A DNA stretch of 64,000 nt from Adhaeribacter arboris (GCF_003023845.1 NZ_PYFT01000001.1:4030001-4094000); one strand, 5' to 3'; shown: positions 1 to 7,930, numbered from the stretch's first letter. Program-made: numbers and translations. Notes: generated from the sequence alone by a model not told the origin.

Positions 1-692
1 TGCGTTTTAATAATTTGTTCGGCTTGGTCGGCCGACAAGCCAAGCTGGATTCCCAAATAATTGGTAGTTACCGGTAAGAGCCAGTTTTTATAATAATTTA
101 AAAATTCAGCGGAGTTTTCGAGTAAGCCGTCCGGCTCTGGCTCTATATCAATATGAATGATTTTGCCAGTTTCCAATTTCAGTTGATATAGGCTTTCCAC
201 CAGCATGGCCAGGTGCATAGTGGCTTGCTCGAAAACTTCCCTGGTATGCGCCGGATCATTGCCCAGCCAAGGTTTATAAGATAAAGGCGACGTAGAAATA
301 CCACCATCCAAACCTTCCGGAACTAACTCTGCCAAAATACGGCTCAGCCGTTGCGTATATTCAAATCGAGCAACAGTGGTCCAGTCGGGGTGATGAACTG
401 CATCTTTCACTACTTGCCCGTGAAAACCGCCAAACGGAAAACCGTTCATGGTAAAAATATACAGACCATTCTGCCGGAGCCAGGTTTTAAACTCAGCCAG
501 GTAGTTTTGAGTGAGTAAATCTTTACTGGCCTGGTCCGAAAGGCGCAAACCTATTCCAAAAGGCTTATCCGGTGATAAATGCGCTTTTATGGGTAACACG
601 TAGGTTTGCAGACTTTCGAAAACTTCGGCCCAGGTTTCGCCGGGATGGATGTTGGTGCAATAGGTTAAATGGTAGCCTTGTCCGATATTCAT
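1..692 (-). CDS. eboE: EboE-type TIM-barrel protein, C-terminus cut by window edge
   Basis: Reading the minus strand from an ATG at 692 gives an open frame of about 230 codons that runs off the left edge. It begins MNIGQGYHLTYCTNIHPGE and continues with a histidine/acid-rich TIM-barrel pattern including HIDIEPEPDG. This matches the metabolite-traffic protein EboE, a sugar-isomerase/AP-endonuclease-like barrel encoded in ebo clusters. Those clusters are tied in cyanobacteria to export of the scytonemin precursor to the periplasm. Its substrate here is unknown. It sits about 7 kb from eboABCD and on the opposite strand, so the cluster is split. A partner eboF may lie beyond the left edge, which cannot be seen. 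Family recognition is from memory of the conserved N-terminus. Confidence 0.8.
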   Translation of the reverse strand, partial: MNIGQGYHLTYCTNIHPGETWAEVFESLQTYVLPIKAHLSPDKPFGIGLRLSDQASKDLLTQNYLAEFKTWLRQNGLYIFTMNGFPFGGFHGQVVKDAVHHPDWTTVARFEYTQRLSRILAELVPEGLDGGISTSPLSYKPWLGNDPAHTREVFEQATMHLAMLVESLYQLKLETGKIIHIDIEPEPDGLLENSAEFLNYYKNWLLPVTTNYLGIQLGLSADQAEQIIKT

Positions 693-1059
693 GAAGAATG
701 GGTTTGCTTAAATAGAGAACGGGAAAATTAACGGGAATAGGGCAAAAAAGTAAAAGGTTTTAGCAGTTATTTATGTAGATGGCCTCTGGCTGGATGATTA
801 AATTCGGAATGGAGAGGATTTTTCAAAAAATCCTTCGTTGAAAATAAACCACCCCCAGTTCCTCCTCATCTGAGGCGGGGAGCTTTTTAGTATTCTCATT
901 TATTAATTTTCATAATCGAATTACTTCATTCTGAAATAATAAAGCATAAGCCCGATAGTTTAAGATTCTAATACTTTGAAAATTTTATCTATTATCAAGC
1001 TTCATTCAAATAATAATCCGTGGAATCCGAATGATCCGCGCAAATCTAAGATTCGGACA
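693..1059. other. Intergenic region between eboE and the helicase gene
   Basis: This gap lies upstream of eboE and downstream of the helicase gene. It is AT-rich and holds a degenerate copy of a GC-rich dispersed repeat near 848-885. I see no RNA gene and no convincing coding frame. An open frame that starts at 976 on the plus strand is mostly the antisense of the helicase gene and is not believed. Confidence 0.6.
848..885 (-). repeat. Degenerate copy of GC-rich dispersed repeat R1
   Basis: On the minus strand this reads CTCCCCGCCTCAGATGAGG, then GAGGAACTGGGGGTGGTTT. The layout is the same as in copies at 51831, 58974 and 59608: a C-rich arm, a short spacer, a G-rich arm and a second G-rich block. 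It is the most diverged of the four. Such repeats are common between genes in Bacteroidota. Their function is unknown. Confidence 0.5.
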
Positions 1060-2418
1060 CTAAGATTTATTCCGGCGAAAACCGCGGATTTTAGTTGGTT
1101 TTTTCTCCTGGAATGGCTTACCGGTACGTTTGTCGATCACACCTTCGTGCAAGTGCTGTTTTTTCTCGTGAAAAGCTCCTTTAAAGTTAGGGTCCGCCCG
1201 GCGTTTTTGCTTGTCCATTTCCTTTGCCATCTCCTGACCTTCCGCAAATTTCGTTTTCGCTATTTCTACTTCGGGCGGTAGCGGCGCTTCCGGAATCGAC
1301 ATATTAATAATTTTTTCAATTTCCCGGATGTGGTGTATTTCGGCTTCGGTGGCAAAAGTAATGGAAGCACCTTCCTGTTCTGCCCGACCCGTCCGACCAA
1401 TACGATGCACGTAATCTTCGTAAATAATAGGCACGTCTACGTTTATCACGTGGCTCACGCCGGATATATCAATGCCCCGGGAAGCTACATCAGTAGCCAC
1501 TAAAAACCGGACTTCGCCGCTCCGGAAGGCATCCATGGCGTTAATGCGGGTATTCTGGCCTTTGTTGCCGTGAATTACGCGCACGGTGCCGCGGGCGCTA
1601 TCGTTTACAAATTCGGCAACTTGTTCGGCGTTGGTTTTGCTGCGGGTAAATAAAATTACGCGGGTAAAACTTTCTTCGTCTTTAAACAAGTAGCGCAGCA
1701 TATTTAATTTCGTCTGCATATTCGGAATCTGGTACAAGACCTGCGATACCGTTTCTACGGGCGTAGCGGAAGGCGTTACCTCAACTTTCATCGGAAATTC
1801 GAGAAACTCGGCGGTCAAATTTTCAAGGCGCGGGTGCATGGTTGCCGAGAACAATAGATTCTGGCGTTTGCGCGGTATTACTTCCAAAATACTCCGGATT
1901 TGCGGCATAAAGCCCATGTCCAGCATTTTGTCGGCTTCGTCGAGGACCAGAGTTTTTAATTCTTTTAAAACTAAATCACCTTTCAGGTAAATTTCCATTA
2001 AGCGCCCGGGAGTAGCCACTAAAATATCCAAGCCTTTTTTAATCTGTTCCATTTGGGTTTTAGGGCCAATGCCGCCGTATATGGCTAAAAACCGCAAATC
2101 GGTATATTTAGCTAATTGCCGGATACTTTCTTCAATTTGCATGGCCAGTTCGCGGGTAGGCGATAGTATAAGTGCCCGCGGATGTGTGCCTTGCGCATAT
2201 TTTACTTTCATAAGCAGCGGCAGTACGTAAGCTGCCGTTTTACCAGTCCCGGTTTGCGCAATTCCCATTACATCGTGCCCGGCGGTGATAAGCGGGATAG
2301 TTTGCTGTTGCACCGGCGTGGGGGTGGTATAACCCGCATCGGCTACCGCATTTAGTAATTGGCGGTTCAGTTTAAAATCCTCGAAGGTTACAATCGGGGC
2401 AGCTTCTTTCTCTTCCAT
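1060..2418 (-). CDS. DEAD-box ATP-dependent RNA helicase, RhlE-like
   Basis: This is a cytoplasmic RNA helicase that uses ATP to unwind RNA duplexes, probably in ribosome assembly or RNA turnover. Numbered from the ATG at 2418 (452 residues), it has AQTGTGKT near 54-61, PTREL near 87, TPGR near 136, DEAD at 160-163, SAT near 191, then TDVASRGID and HRIGRTGR in the second RecA domain. The C-terminal tail is lysine/arginine-rich and is likely to bind RNA. A longer frame opens at 2436, but that start lies inside a TACCTTTG minus-7 box (2436-2443), so the ATG at 2418 is preferred. Exact subfamily (RhlE, CsdA or other) is not decided by the motifs. Confidence 0.93.
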   Translation of the reverse strand: MEEKEAAPIVTFEDFKLNRQLLNAVADAGYTTPTPVQQQTIPLITAGHDVMGIAQTGTGKTAAYVLPLLMKVKYAQGTHPRALILSPTRELAMQIEESIRQLAKYTDLRFLAIYGGIGPKTQMEQIKKGLDILVATPGRLMEIYLKGDLVLKELKTLVLDEADKMLDMGFMPQIRSILEVIPRKRQNLLFSATMHPRLENLTAEFLEFPMKVEVTPSATPVETVSQVLYQIPNMQTKLNMLRYLFKDEESFTRVILFTRSKTNAEQVAEFVNDSARGTVRVIHGNKGQNTRINAMDAFRSGEVRFLVATDVASRGIDISGVSHVINVDVPIIYEDYVHRIGRTGRAEQEGASITFATEAEIHHIREIEKIINMSIPEAPLPPEVEIAKTKFAEGQEMAKEMDKQKRRADPNFKGAFHEKKQHLHEGVIDKRTGKPFQEKKPTKIRGFRRNKS

Positions 2419-2435
2419 CAAAGTAATATTTAGCA

Positions 2436-2443
2436 CAAAGGTA
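2436..2443 (-). promoter_or_regulatory. Minus-7 promoter box of the helicase gene
   Basis: TACCTTTG on the minus strand matches the Bacteroidota TAnnTTTG element. Transcription would start near 2430, twelve bases or so before the chosen ATG. No clear TTG minus-33 element is seen at the ideal distance. Confidence 0.55.
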
Positions 2444-2552
2444 AATTTTTCTCGTAGAATGATTTTTTCTTCTTACGAATGTCCGTTCAGATTAATCGCA
2501 AAACAGAATTAATTTCCGGATTTTTTCCTGTCTAAAACCATTTTTGAATTGC

Positions 2553-2560
2553 TAACTTCG
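2553..2560 (+). promoter_or_regulatory. Possible minus-7 box just before the dihydroorotase start
   Basis: TAACTTCG matches TAnnTTTG at all but one fixed position and ends only four bases before the ATG at 2565. That arrangement would give a leaderless or nearly leaderless message, like the one seen at 20072 and 58952. No minus-33 element was found, so this is weak. Confidence 0.35.
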
Positions 2561-2564
2561 CCGC

Positions 2565-3938
2565 ATGAAAACCTTTCTGATTAAAAATGCCCAGGTTGTC
2601 AACGAAGGTCAGATTTTTTCGGCCGATGTATTGATTCAAGAGGGTAGAATAGCCCGCATAGCTCCCGGTTTAAATGAACCAGCCGATGAAGTTATCGATG
2701 CTACCGGCCAGTATCTATTACCGGGAATAATCGATGACCAAGTGCATTTCCGTGACCCGGGCCTAACCCACAAAGGAGATATTTATACCGAATCGCGGGC
2801 AGCCGTAGCTGGTGGGGTTACGTCTTTCATGGAAATGCCCAATACGGTACCCAACACCATTACCCAGGAATTACTCGAAGAAAAGTATGCTTTAGCTGCT
2901 GAGAAATCATTGGCCAATTATTCATTTTTCATGGGCGCCACCAACGATAACCTGGCCGAAGTACTACTTACCAACCCCAATACGGTTTGTGGCATTAAAA
3001 TATTCATGGGCTCTTCTACGGGTAACATGCTGGTGGATGATACGAGTACTTTGGAGCAAATTTTTGAGAAGGCGCAGTTGTTAATTGCCGTACACTGCGA
3101 AGATGAGCAAACCATCCGGGATAATATGACTTTGTACGAAGAAAAATACGGCGATGCTATTCCAATAAGTTGCCACCCGGAAATCAGGAACGAGGCCGCT
3201 TGTTTTAAATCTTCGTATTTGGCTACCAAACTAGCTAAGAAGTACGGTACCCGGCTGCATATTTTGCATATCTCCACCGAAGAAGAACTGGCTTTATTTC
3301 AGAACCATGTTCCTTTAGCCGAAAAAAAAATAACCGCTGAAGTGTGCGTACATCATTTATACTTTGATAAAGCCGATTACGAGACTTTGGGTACGCAGAT
3401 TAAATGCAACCCGGCCGTAAAAGAAGCCCGCCACAAGCAAGCCTTATTCCAAGGTTTATTAGATAACCGTTTAGATATTATTGCCACCGACCACGCGCCG
3501 CATACCTGGGACGAGAAGCAAAATATTTATAAAAAATCGCCTTCGGGTGTGCCTCTGGTGCAACATTCCTTACCTACTATGCTGGAGTTTTACCACGAAG
3601 GTAAAATAAGTTTAGAACGTATTGTAGAAAAAATGTGCCACGCCCCGGCCATTTGTTTTCAGGTGCGGCACCGCGGCTATATCCGGGAAGGTTATTTTGC
3701 TGATTTAGTGTTGGTAGATTTAAACCAAACGCATACGGTAAGTAAAGAGAATATCTTTTACAAGTGCCAATGGTCGCCGTTCGAAGGAAAAACTTTTAGG
3801 TCGGTTATTACGCGTAGCTTTGTTTCGGGACATTTAGCTTACGCCAACGGGCAGTTTAATGAGACCAAATTCGGTGAGCGCTTATTGTTCGACCGGGAAA
3901 TTATGAAGAAAAATTTTTCTGAAACGTTGAATAATTAA
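2565..3938 (+). CDS. pyrC: Dihydroorotase (amidohydrolase family)
   Basis: Interconverts carbamoyl-aspartate and dihydroorotate, the third step of pyrimidine synthesis. The 457 residues have the usual length and amidohydrolase layout: IDDQVHFRDPG near 56-66, GIKIFMGSSTG near 147, HCEDE, HILHIST and ATDHAPH, the last three carrying metal ligands. The first motif reads D-D-Q-V-H where class I enzymes usually have D-x-H-x-H, so one metal-ligand histidine is glutamine. I recall the same DDQVHF motif in other Bacteroidota enzymes, so it is probably a lineage trait and not damage. A hydantoinase-like activity is less likely given the overall match. carB and upp lie elsewhere in the window, so pyrimidine genes are scattered. 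Confidence 0.9.
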   Translation: MKTFLIKNAQVVNEGQIFSADVLIQEGRIARIAPGLNEPADEVIDATGQYLLPGIIDDQVHFRDPGLTHKGDIYTESRAAVAGGVTSFMEMPNTVPNTITQELLEEKYALAAEKSLANYSFFMGATNDNLAEVLLTNPNTVCGIKIFMGSSTGNMLVDDTSTLEQIFEKAQLLIAVHCEDEQTIRDNMTLYEEKYGDAIPISCHPEIRNEAACFKSSYLATKLAKKYGTRLHILHISTEEELALFQNHVPLAEKKITAEVCVHHLYFDKADYETLGTQIKCNPAVKEARHKQALFQGLLDNRLDIIATDHAPHTWDEKQNIYKKSPSGVPLVQHSLPTMLEFYHEGKISLERIVEKMCHAPAICFQVRHRGYIREGYFADLVLVDLNQTHTVSKENIFYKCQWSPFEGKTFRSVITRSFVSGHLAYANGQFNETKFGERLLFDREIMKKNFSETLNN

Positions 3939-3957
3939 GGAAACTGCCTTACATTTG
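3927..3957 (+). promoter_or_regulatory. Promoter of tRNA-His
   Basis: TTG at 3927-3929 and TACATTTG at 3950-3957 are separated by 20 bases, a near-ideal Bacteroidota sigma-A promoter. The minus-7 box ends 16 bases before the tRNA. The minus-33 element lies inside the end of the dihydroorotase gene. Confidence 0.75.
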
Positions 3958-3973
3958 CAAACCAATATAAAAC

Positions 3974-4051
3974 GGTGGTTGTAGCTCAGTCGGTTAGAGC
4001 ACCAGATTGTGATTCTGGGGGTCGCGGGTTCGAGCCCCGTCTCCCACCCCA
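3974..4051 (+). tRNA. tRNA-His (anticodon GTG)
   Basis: The cloverleaf can be drawn by eye. The D arm starts with GCTC. The anticodon stem CCAGA/TCTGG encloses the loop TTGTGAT, so the anticodon is GTG. The variable loop has 5 bases and the T loop is TTCGAGC. G-1 is encoded at 3974 and the 3' CCA at 4049-4051. The acceptor stem appears to have two mismatches (positions 5-68 and 6-67, T opposite C and T opposite T). The gene has its own promoter and a terminator just downstream. Confidence 0.95.
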
Positions 4052-4055
4052 AAAG

Positions 4056-4081
4056 GCCTCTGCGAAAGCAGGGGCTTTTTT
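4056..4081 (+). terminator. Terminator after tRNA-His
   Basis: An 8-bp stem GCCTCTGC/GCAGGGGC with one G-T pair and a GAAA loop is followed by six T. It lies five bases after the tRNA CCA end. Confidence 0.85.
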
Positions 4082-4116
4082 GTTTTACCTTTTCCTTATT
4101 TCAAAAAGCAAACGCT

Positions 4117-4124
4117 TATATTTG
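4117..4124 (+). promoter_or_regulatory. Minus-7 promoter box of the PfkB-type kinase gene
   Basis: TATATTTG fits TAnnTTTG exactly. It follows the tRNA terminator and lies about 70 bases before the kinase ATG. The minus-33 region is T-rich without a clear TTG. Confidence 0.55.
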
Positions 4125-4195
4125 CCGCACTTAAAAAGTCGAATGGTGGAAAATATTCATGCTTTCGGCTTATCTAAAATTTCTAATTTAACTAG

Positions 4196-5110
4196 ATGAG
4201 TTTACTTGTTGTAGGTTCGGTAGCTTTTGATGCGCTGGAAACTCCGTTTGGAAAAACGGATAAAATATTGGGTGGAGCCGGAACGTTTATTGCCCTGGCT
4301 GCTTCTAACTACGTGAAACCAATAAACCTGGTGTCGGTAGTAGGGGGCGATTTTTTAAAATCGGATATTGCTATGTTCGAGGAGCATGGCATTAATACCG
4401 AAGGCTTGCAGATAAAAGAAAACGAAAAATCGTTCTTCTGGAAAGGCCGCTACTTCAACGACATGAACAGCCGCGAAACATTGGTTACCGAGCTAAACGT
4501 ACTCGGCGATTTCGACCCGATTGTTCCTGAAAGTTACCAAAATTGCTCTTATTTAATGCTGGGCAATCTGGCCCCGCAGGTACAACGCCAAGTTATTGAG
4601 CGGTTGCGTAACCGTCCGAAACTGATTGTAATGGATACCATGAATTTCTGGATGAACATTGCTTTGGACGATTTAATGCAAACCATTGCCTTAGTAGATG
4701 TGCTAAGCATTAACGACGAAGAAGCCCGCCAGTTATCCGGTGATTATTCGTTAAGAAAAGCAGCCAAGAAAATTATGGCGATGGGCCCAAAATACTTGAT
4801 TATTAAAAAAGGCGAACACGGAGCTTTATTATTTCACCAGGACCAAATGTTTTTCGCGCCGGCATTGCCGCTCGAAGATGTATTCGACCCAACGGGCGCC
4901 GGCGATACTTTTGCCGGCGGTTTTATTGGTTACCTGGCGAAAACAGATAATTATTCGTTCGAAAACATGAAGCGAGCCGTTATTCATGGTTCGGCTTTGG
5001 CTTCGTTCTGCGTGGAGAAGTTTGGTCCGGAACGTATTATTGGTTTAACCGAAACCGAAGTGCAAGAACGGGTACAGCAATTCGTAAACTTGGCCTCGTT
5101 TTCTGTATAG
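4196..5110 (+). CDS. PfkB-family carbohydrate/nucleoside kinase
   Basis: A 304-residue cytoplasmic kinase of the ribokinase/PfkB family that should phosphorylate a sugar or nucleoside with ATP. It shows the N-terminal glycine-rich GGAG segment (ILGGAGTFIALAA) and the C-terminal signature DPTGAGDTFAGGF near 231-244, whose aspartate is the catalytic base in this family. The substrate cannot be read from the sequence. It has its own promoter and terminator and no metabolic partner next to it. Length is normal for the family. Confidence 0.88.
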   Translation: MSLLVVGSVAFDALETPFGKTDKILGGAGTFIALAASNYVKPINLVSVVGGDFLKSDIAMFEEHGINTEGLQIKENEKSFFWKGRYFNDMNSRETLVTELNVLGDFDPIVPESYQNCSYLMLGNLAPQVQRQVIERLRNRPKLIVMDTMNFWMNIALDDLMQTIALVDVLSINDEEARQLSGDYSLRKAAKKIMAMGPKYLIIKKGEHGALLFHQDQMFFAPALPLEDVFDPTGAGDTFAGGFIGYLAKTDNYSFENMKRAVIHGSALASFCVEKFGPERIIGLTETEVQERVQQFVNLASFSV

Positions 5111-5171
5111 ATATTATATTAGACACTAGGCACTGGATATTAGACATAAGACTCTTAAATATTATCTTAAT

Positions 5172-5206
5172 AAAAGCCTCTGTTCAATTCGTACAGAGGC
5201 TTTTTA
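5172..5206 (+). terminator. Terminator after the PfkB-type kinase gene
   Basis: A 12-bp perfect stem (AAAAGCCTCTGT with ACAGAGGCTTTT), a 9-base loop and a T run. Confidence 0.88.
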
Positions 5207-5418
5207 CTTTAGACTTTTGTATCGTTCTAGAATCAATGGACAGCGCGAGCACTGTTGAATAAGCATGACAACTGAAGTTCCTCCGCATTTTGATTATTCT
5301 TATCTTGTCACTGCTTCCGCCATAAGCCCCTCAACTTAATGGAAATAAGGAGACGTATTTACAGATTCTAATACTTTTATTTTTATTTGGCAAATGCAGA
5401 GCTAAGGATAAACTTCAC

Positions 5419-5620
5419 CCGTTTGGCTTGTGAGCGTCTTGTAGACTTCCGGTGCCAAGGCACGAGGCATTCCGACGTAGGAGGAAAGGAGGGATACACC
5501 GCGCGAAGAAGCCAAACGAGTCCTGCCGGCTACGAGGCAAACAGCGACTTATCAAGCCGCATCAACACCAATGCATGGAGGCTTGAAAAGACTCCATGCA
5601 TTGGTGTTGATGCGGCTTGA
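5419..5620 (+). repeat. GC-rich structured element with 29-bp perfect hairpin; possible RNA or mobile repeat
   Basis: Between AT-rich flanks lies a 200-base GC-rich block with nested pairing. An outer stem CGTTTGGCTT (5420-5429) pairs with AAGCCAAACG (5509-5518). Inside are small hairpins GTCT-TGT-AGAC (5436-5446) and GTGC-CAAG-GCAC (5452-5463). Downstream, arms 5552-5580 and 5592-5620 are perfectly complementary over 29 bp with an 11-base loop GCTTGAAAAGA. No T run follows, so it is not a standard terminator. Part of it (GTTTGGCT...AGACTT) recurs in diverged form on the minus strand at 51905-51945. I do not recognise it as a known RNA family. A structured RNA, a retron-like or MITE-like remnant, or a protein-binding palindrome are all possible. 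Confidence 0.5.
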
Positions 5621-5710
5621 ATATTTCCAGCTAAGATTAATCATCTCTTACAATTTAGACCTAAAAAACCAGTACCTGGCAGATACGTACCCTAAGTAGC
5701 CCCTTTTACT

Positions 5711-6439
5711 ATGCTGCAAAACTTTATCAACCGTGCAATTCCTACCCCGGAGCTAATTAGGCAACTAGGGCCGTTTATTTTAGGTTACGTTTTAGTAGTG
5801 ACATTATTGGTTTCTTACCTAAAGAAGCAACACCAGGTACGTACCGCCTACACCCGCAAAATTTTTCACTTCCTGATTTTTTCTACCGCCAGTATTTTTC
5901 AATTAAAATACGGCCTACCTGCTGTAGTCTTGTTTGGCAGCATTGTAGGTTTATTCGTACTGTTTGCGATTTTAAAAGGAGATAACTATCCGTTTTACGA
6001 GGTAATGGCCCGCGAATCGGATCGCCCGTACCGGTCTTTGTTTATTTTGATTCCTTTGTTTACTACTGCTTTAGGGGGAGTTTTATCTAATATCTTTTTT
6101 ATGAAATTTGCTTATATCGGTTATTTGGTGGGGGGTTGGGGCGATGCCGTAGGCGAACCGGTAGGTTCACGGTGGGGTAAACACCGGTACCAAGTTCCTT
6201 CGTTGCTGGGTGTAAAAGCTACACGCAGTTTAGAAGGTTCAGCGGCAGTTGCCATTGTAAGCACCCTGGTGGCTTACTTTGGGTTCTACATGGCCGGCTA
6301 TCCTTCGGCAGAATGCATAAAAACAGCCGCAATATGCGGTTTAGGCGGAGCTGGAGTAGAAGCAATCAGTAATCATGGGCTCGATAATTTAACCATGCAG
6401 TTCACTGCCGCCGGTCTGGCTTACTGGTTATTGGCCTGA
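5711..6439 (+). CDS. Polyprenol/phytol/dolichol kinase-like membrane protein
   Basis: A 242-residue multi-pass membrane protein of the SEC59/VTE5/CdsA-like group. These use CTP or other nucleotides to phosphorylate isoprenoid alcohols or make CDP-diacylglycerol. The diagnostic stretch is WGDAVGEPVGSRWGKHRY near 143-160, followed by a conserved SLEGSAAV segment and a C-terminal SNHGLDNLTM motif. This order fits dolichol/phytol kinases better than phosphatidate cytidylyltransferase, which is usually longer. It lies upstream of eboABCD, whose EboC is a UbiA prenyltransferase. A role in supplying a prenyl phosphate to EboC is an inference from position only, since each has its own apparent transcription unit. 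Confidence 0.72.
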   Translation: MLQNFINRAIPTPELIRQLGPFILGYVLVVTLLVSYLKKQHQVRTAYTRKIFHFLIFSTASIFQLKYGLPAVVLFGSIVGLFVLFAILKGDNYPFYEVMARESDRPYRSLFILIPLFTTALGGVLSNIFFMKFAYIGYLVGGWGDAVGEPVGSRWGKHRYQVPSLLGVKATRSLEGSAAVAIVSTLVAYFGFYMAGYPSAECIKTAAICGLGGAGVEAISNHGLDNLTMQFTAAGLAYWLLA

Positions 6440-6747
6440 ACTTGCCTTATTACAAAATCCTTTTATGTTGCCTGCGCTTAGAAAACTGTAAAAAATCAGT
6501 ATAAAAAGCAGCTCCGCGCTTAAGTTTCCTAACGGAATAATTGCTATACTTGTACCGCTTGGCTACTTTTTAATCCTCACCTTTCTTTAATTATTTGCTT
6601 TACTCCTATCAGATAAGGAAAAAATAAATCTGGATGGTTAGTAAGACGGATAGAATGAAAGGCTAACTTATTGTTGATGATAATATCACCTATTTTTAAA
6701 ATTTTCTATTCTATACATCTATAAACAGCTACTTTAATTAAAAACTC
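6440..6747. other. Intergenic region, nothing recognised
   Basis: AT-rich spacer between the prenol kinase gene and the NIPSNAP lipoprotein gene. I see no terminator hairpin, exact TAnnTTTG box or coding frame that I can support. Confidence 0.5.
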
Positions 6748-7569
6748 ATGCGTAAACTGCATTACTTTCTGCTTTTAGCAATTTCATTCAGCATATTTCT
6801 TTCAGCTTGTAAATCTGGTACGGGCGCTCAAACATCTACTGCCAATGCTACAGCTGCCTCCGCTGCCCCGGCCTCCAAGGATACCCGAATTTTTGAAATG
6901 CGGGTTTATTATGCCCACCCGGGTAAATTAGCCGACCTGGAAAATCGTTTCCGGACCAATACTACCCGGATTTTTGAAAAACACGGCATGACCAATATTG
7001 GCTATTGGCTACCGCTGGAAAACCCGGACAATAAACTTATTTATATTTTGGCTTACCCTAACCGCGAAGCGCGGGATGCTTCCTGGCAAGCTTTCGGCTC
7101 GGACCCAGAATGGAAAGAGGTAGCCTCCAAATCCGAAGAAAACGGCAAACTGGTAGCCAAAGTAGACCAATTATTTATGGAAACTACCGATTACTCACCA
7201 GCCATTACGTTGAAAAAAGCTACGCCAGAGCGTACTTTCGAGTTACGCACGTATACTACTACTCCCAATAACTTAGTAAACCTGGATGCCCGTTTCCGGG
7301 ATCACACCATGGGATTATTTAGCAAATACGGTATGGAAAACATTGTTTACTTTCATCCGGTAGCGGGCCAGCCAGGAGCCGATAACACTTTGGTTTATAT
7401 CTTAGCGCATAAAAGCAAAGAGGCTGGCTTAGCCTCATTCGACGCCTTTCGGTTAGATCCAGAATGGGTAAAGGTAAAAGCAGCCTCCGAAGTAAAAGGG
7501 GGCGGATCTTTAACTACTAAAGTTGAATCGGTTTACATGAAACCTACCGATTACTCGCCTATTAAATAA
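6748..7569 (+). CDS. Lipoprotein with two NIPSNAP domains
   Basis: A 273-residue exported protein. It starts with a signal peptide and lipobox LSAC (cysteine 21), then an Ala/Ser/Thr-rich linker. Two related ferredoxin-like domains follow: DTRIFEMRVYYAHPGKL at about 45-150 and ERTFELRTYTTTPNNL at about 160-265. Each ends in a near-identical FMETTDYSP/YMKPTDYSP motif, so the two halves are an internal duplication. NIPSNAP domains occur in eukaryotic mitochondrial proteins and many bacterial proteins with poorly known roles. The lipid anchor points to the periplasmic face of a membrane. It precedes eboA but is separated by a strong terminator, so co-transcription is unlikely. Confidence 0.85.
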   Translation: MRKLHYFLLLAISFSIFLSACKSGTGAQTSTANATAASAAPASKDTRIFEMRVYYAHPGKLADLENRFRTNTTRIFEKHGMTNIGYWLPLENPDNKLIYILAYPNREARDASWQAFGSDPEWKEVASKSEENGKLVAKVDQLFMETTDYSPAITLKKATPERTFELRTYTTTPNNLVNLDARFRDHTMGLFSKYGMENIVYFHPVAGQPGADNTLVYILAHKSKEAGLASFDAFRLDPEWVKVKAASEVKGGGSLTTKVESVYMKPTDYSPIK

Positions 7570-7626
7570 TTTTCTCGGCATTTTACTACCTGGTTAGGGA
7601 AACCGCATCCAGAGGTAGATCTTTTC

Positions 7627-7660
7627 AGCACTTACCTTCTGTGGTAAGTGCTTTTGTTTT
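7627..7660 (+). terminator. Terminator after the NIPSNAP lipoprotein gene
   Basis: A 10-bp perfect stem AGCACTTACC/GGTAAGTGCT, a 6-base loop, then TTTGTTTT. Confidence 0.88.
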
Positions 7661-7825
7661 ATCTGGGCATGATGTTGATGATAGTGAAAACAGAAAAACA
7701 AACTGCTTCTGTTTGATGAAAAATTAAAAATTTAGAGGCTTATTTTATAAAAAGCTGTTCAATGATAAAAATTATTTCTAATATAAAAGAAATCTAATAT
7801 TTTATCGTTCCGAAGTAAATATTAT

Positions 7826-7833
7826 TACATTTG
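7826..7833 (+). promoter_or_regulatory. Minus-7 promoter box of the eboABCD operon
   Basis: TACATTTG matches TAnnTTTG exactly and is identical to the tRNA-His box. Transcription would begin near 7840. No sharp TTG is seen about 20 bases upstream. Confidence 0.6.
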
Positions 7834-7930
7834 AAGTGCTAAAGTAATTAAGCAGTACCTTTTGGTTCATAAAATGCGTATGCTTTTACCATTGAAAAGC
7901 TGCTTTCACTTAAAACTGTTCTTTTCTGCT

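Larger units (their letters stand above)
5111..5710. other. 600-base intergenic region with terminator and structured element
   Basis: Holds a short run of TAGACA/TAGGCACTGG-like degenerate repeat (5112-5155), a strong terminator (5172-5206) and a GC-rich structured element (5419-5620). About 170 bases between 5210 and 5380 show no recognisable feature. A frame at 5387-5620 runs through the structured element and ends inside its hairpin, so it is not believed to be a gene. Confidence 0.6.
7570..7930. other. Intergenic region upstream of eboA
   Basis: Holds the terminator of the NIPSNAP gene (7627-7660) and a good minus-7 box (7826-7833). The region after the box may be a 5' leader or an N-terminal extension of EboA. 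No RNA gene is seen. Confidence 0.55.

Noticed and set aside
976-1281. A 101-codon plus-strand frame at the end of the helicase gene
   Set aside because: Mostly complementary to the helicase gene, with no family resemblance.
3975-4199. A 74-codon frame over the tRNA gene
   Set aside because: It is the tRNA-His sequence and its terminator read as protein.
5387-5620. A 77-codon frame across the structured element
   Set aside because: It ends inside the right arm of a perfect hairpin, has no family resemblance and its sequence is explained by nested inverted repeats.
5419-5620. Retron ncRNA, group II intron fragment or RNase P RNA as identity of the structured element
   Set aside because: No reverse transcriptase gene is nearby, no domain V-like hairpin is seen, and the conserved RNase P segments are missing.
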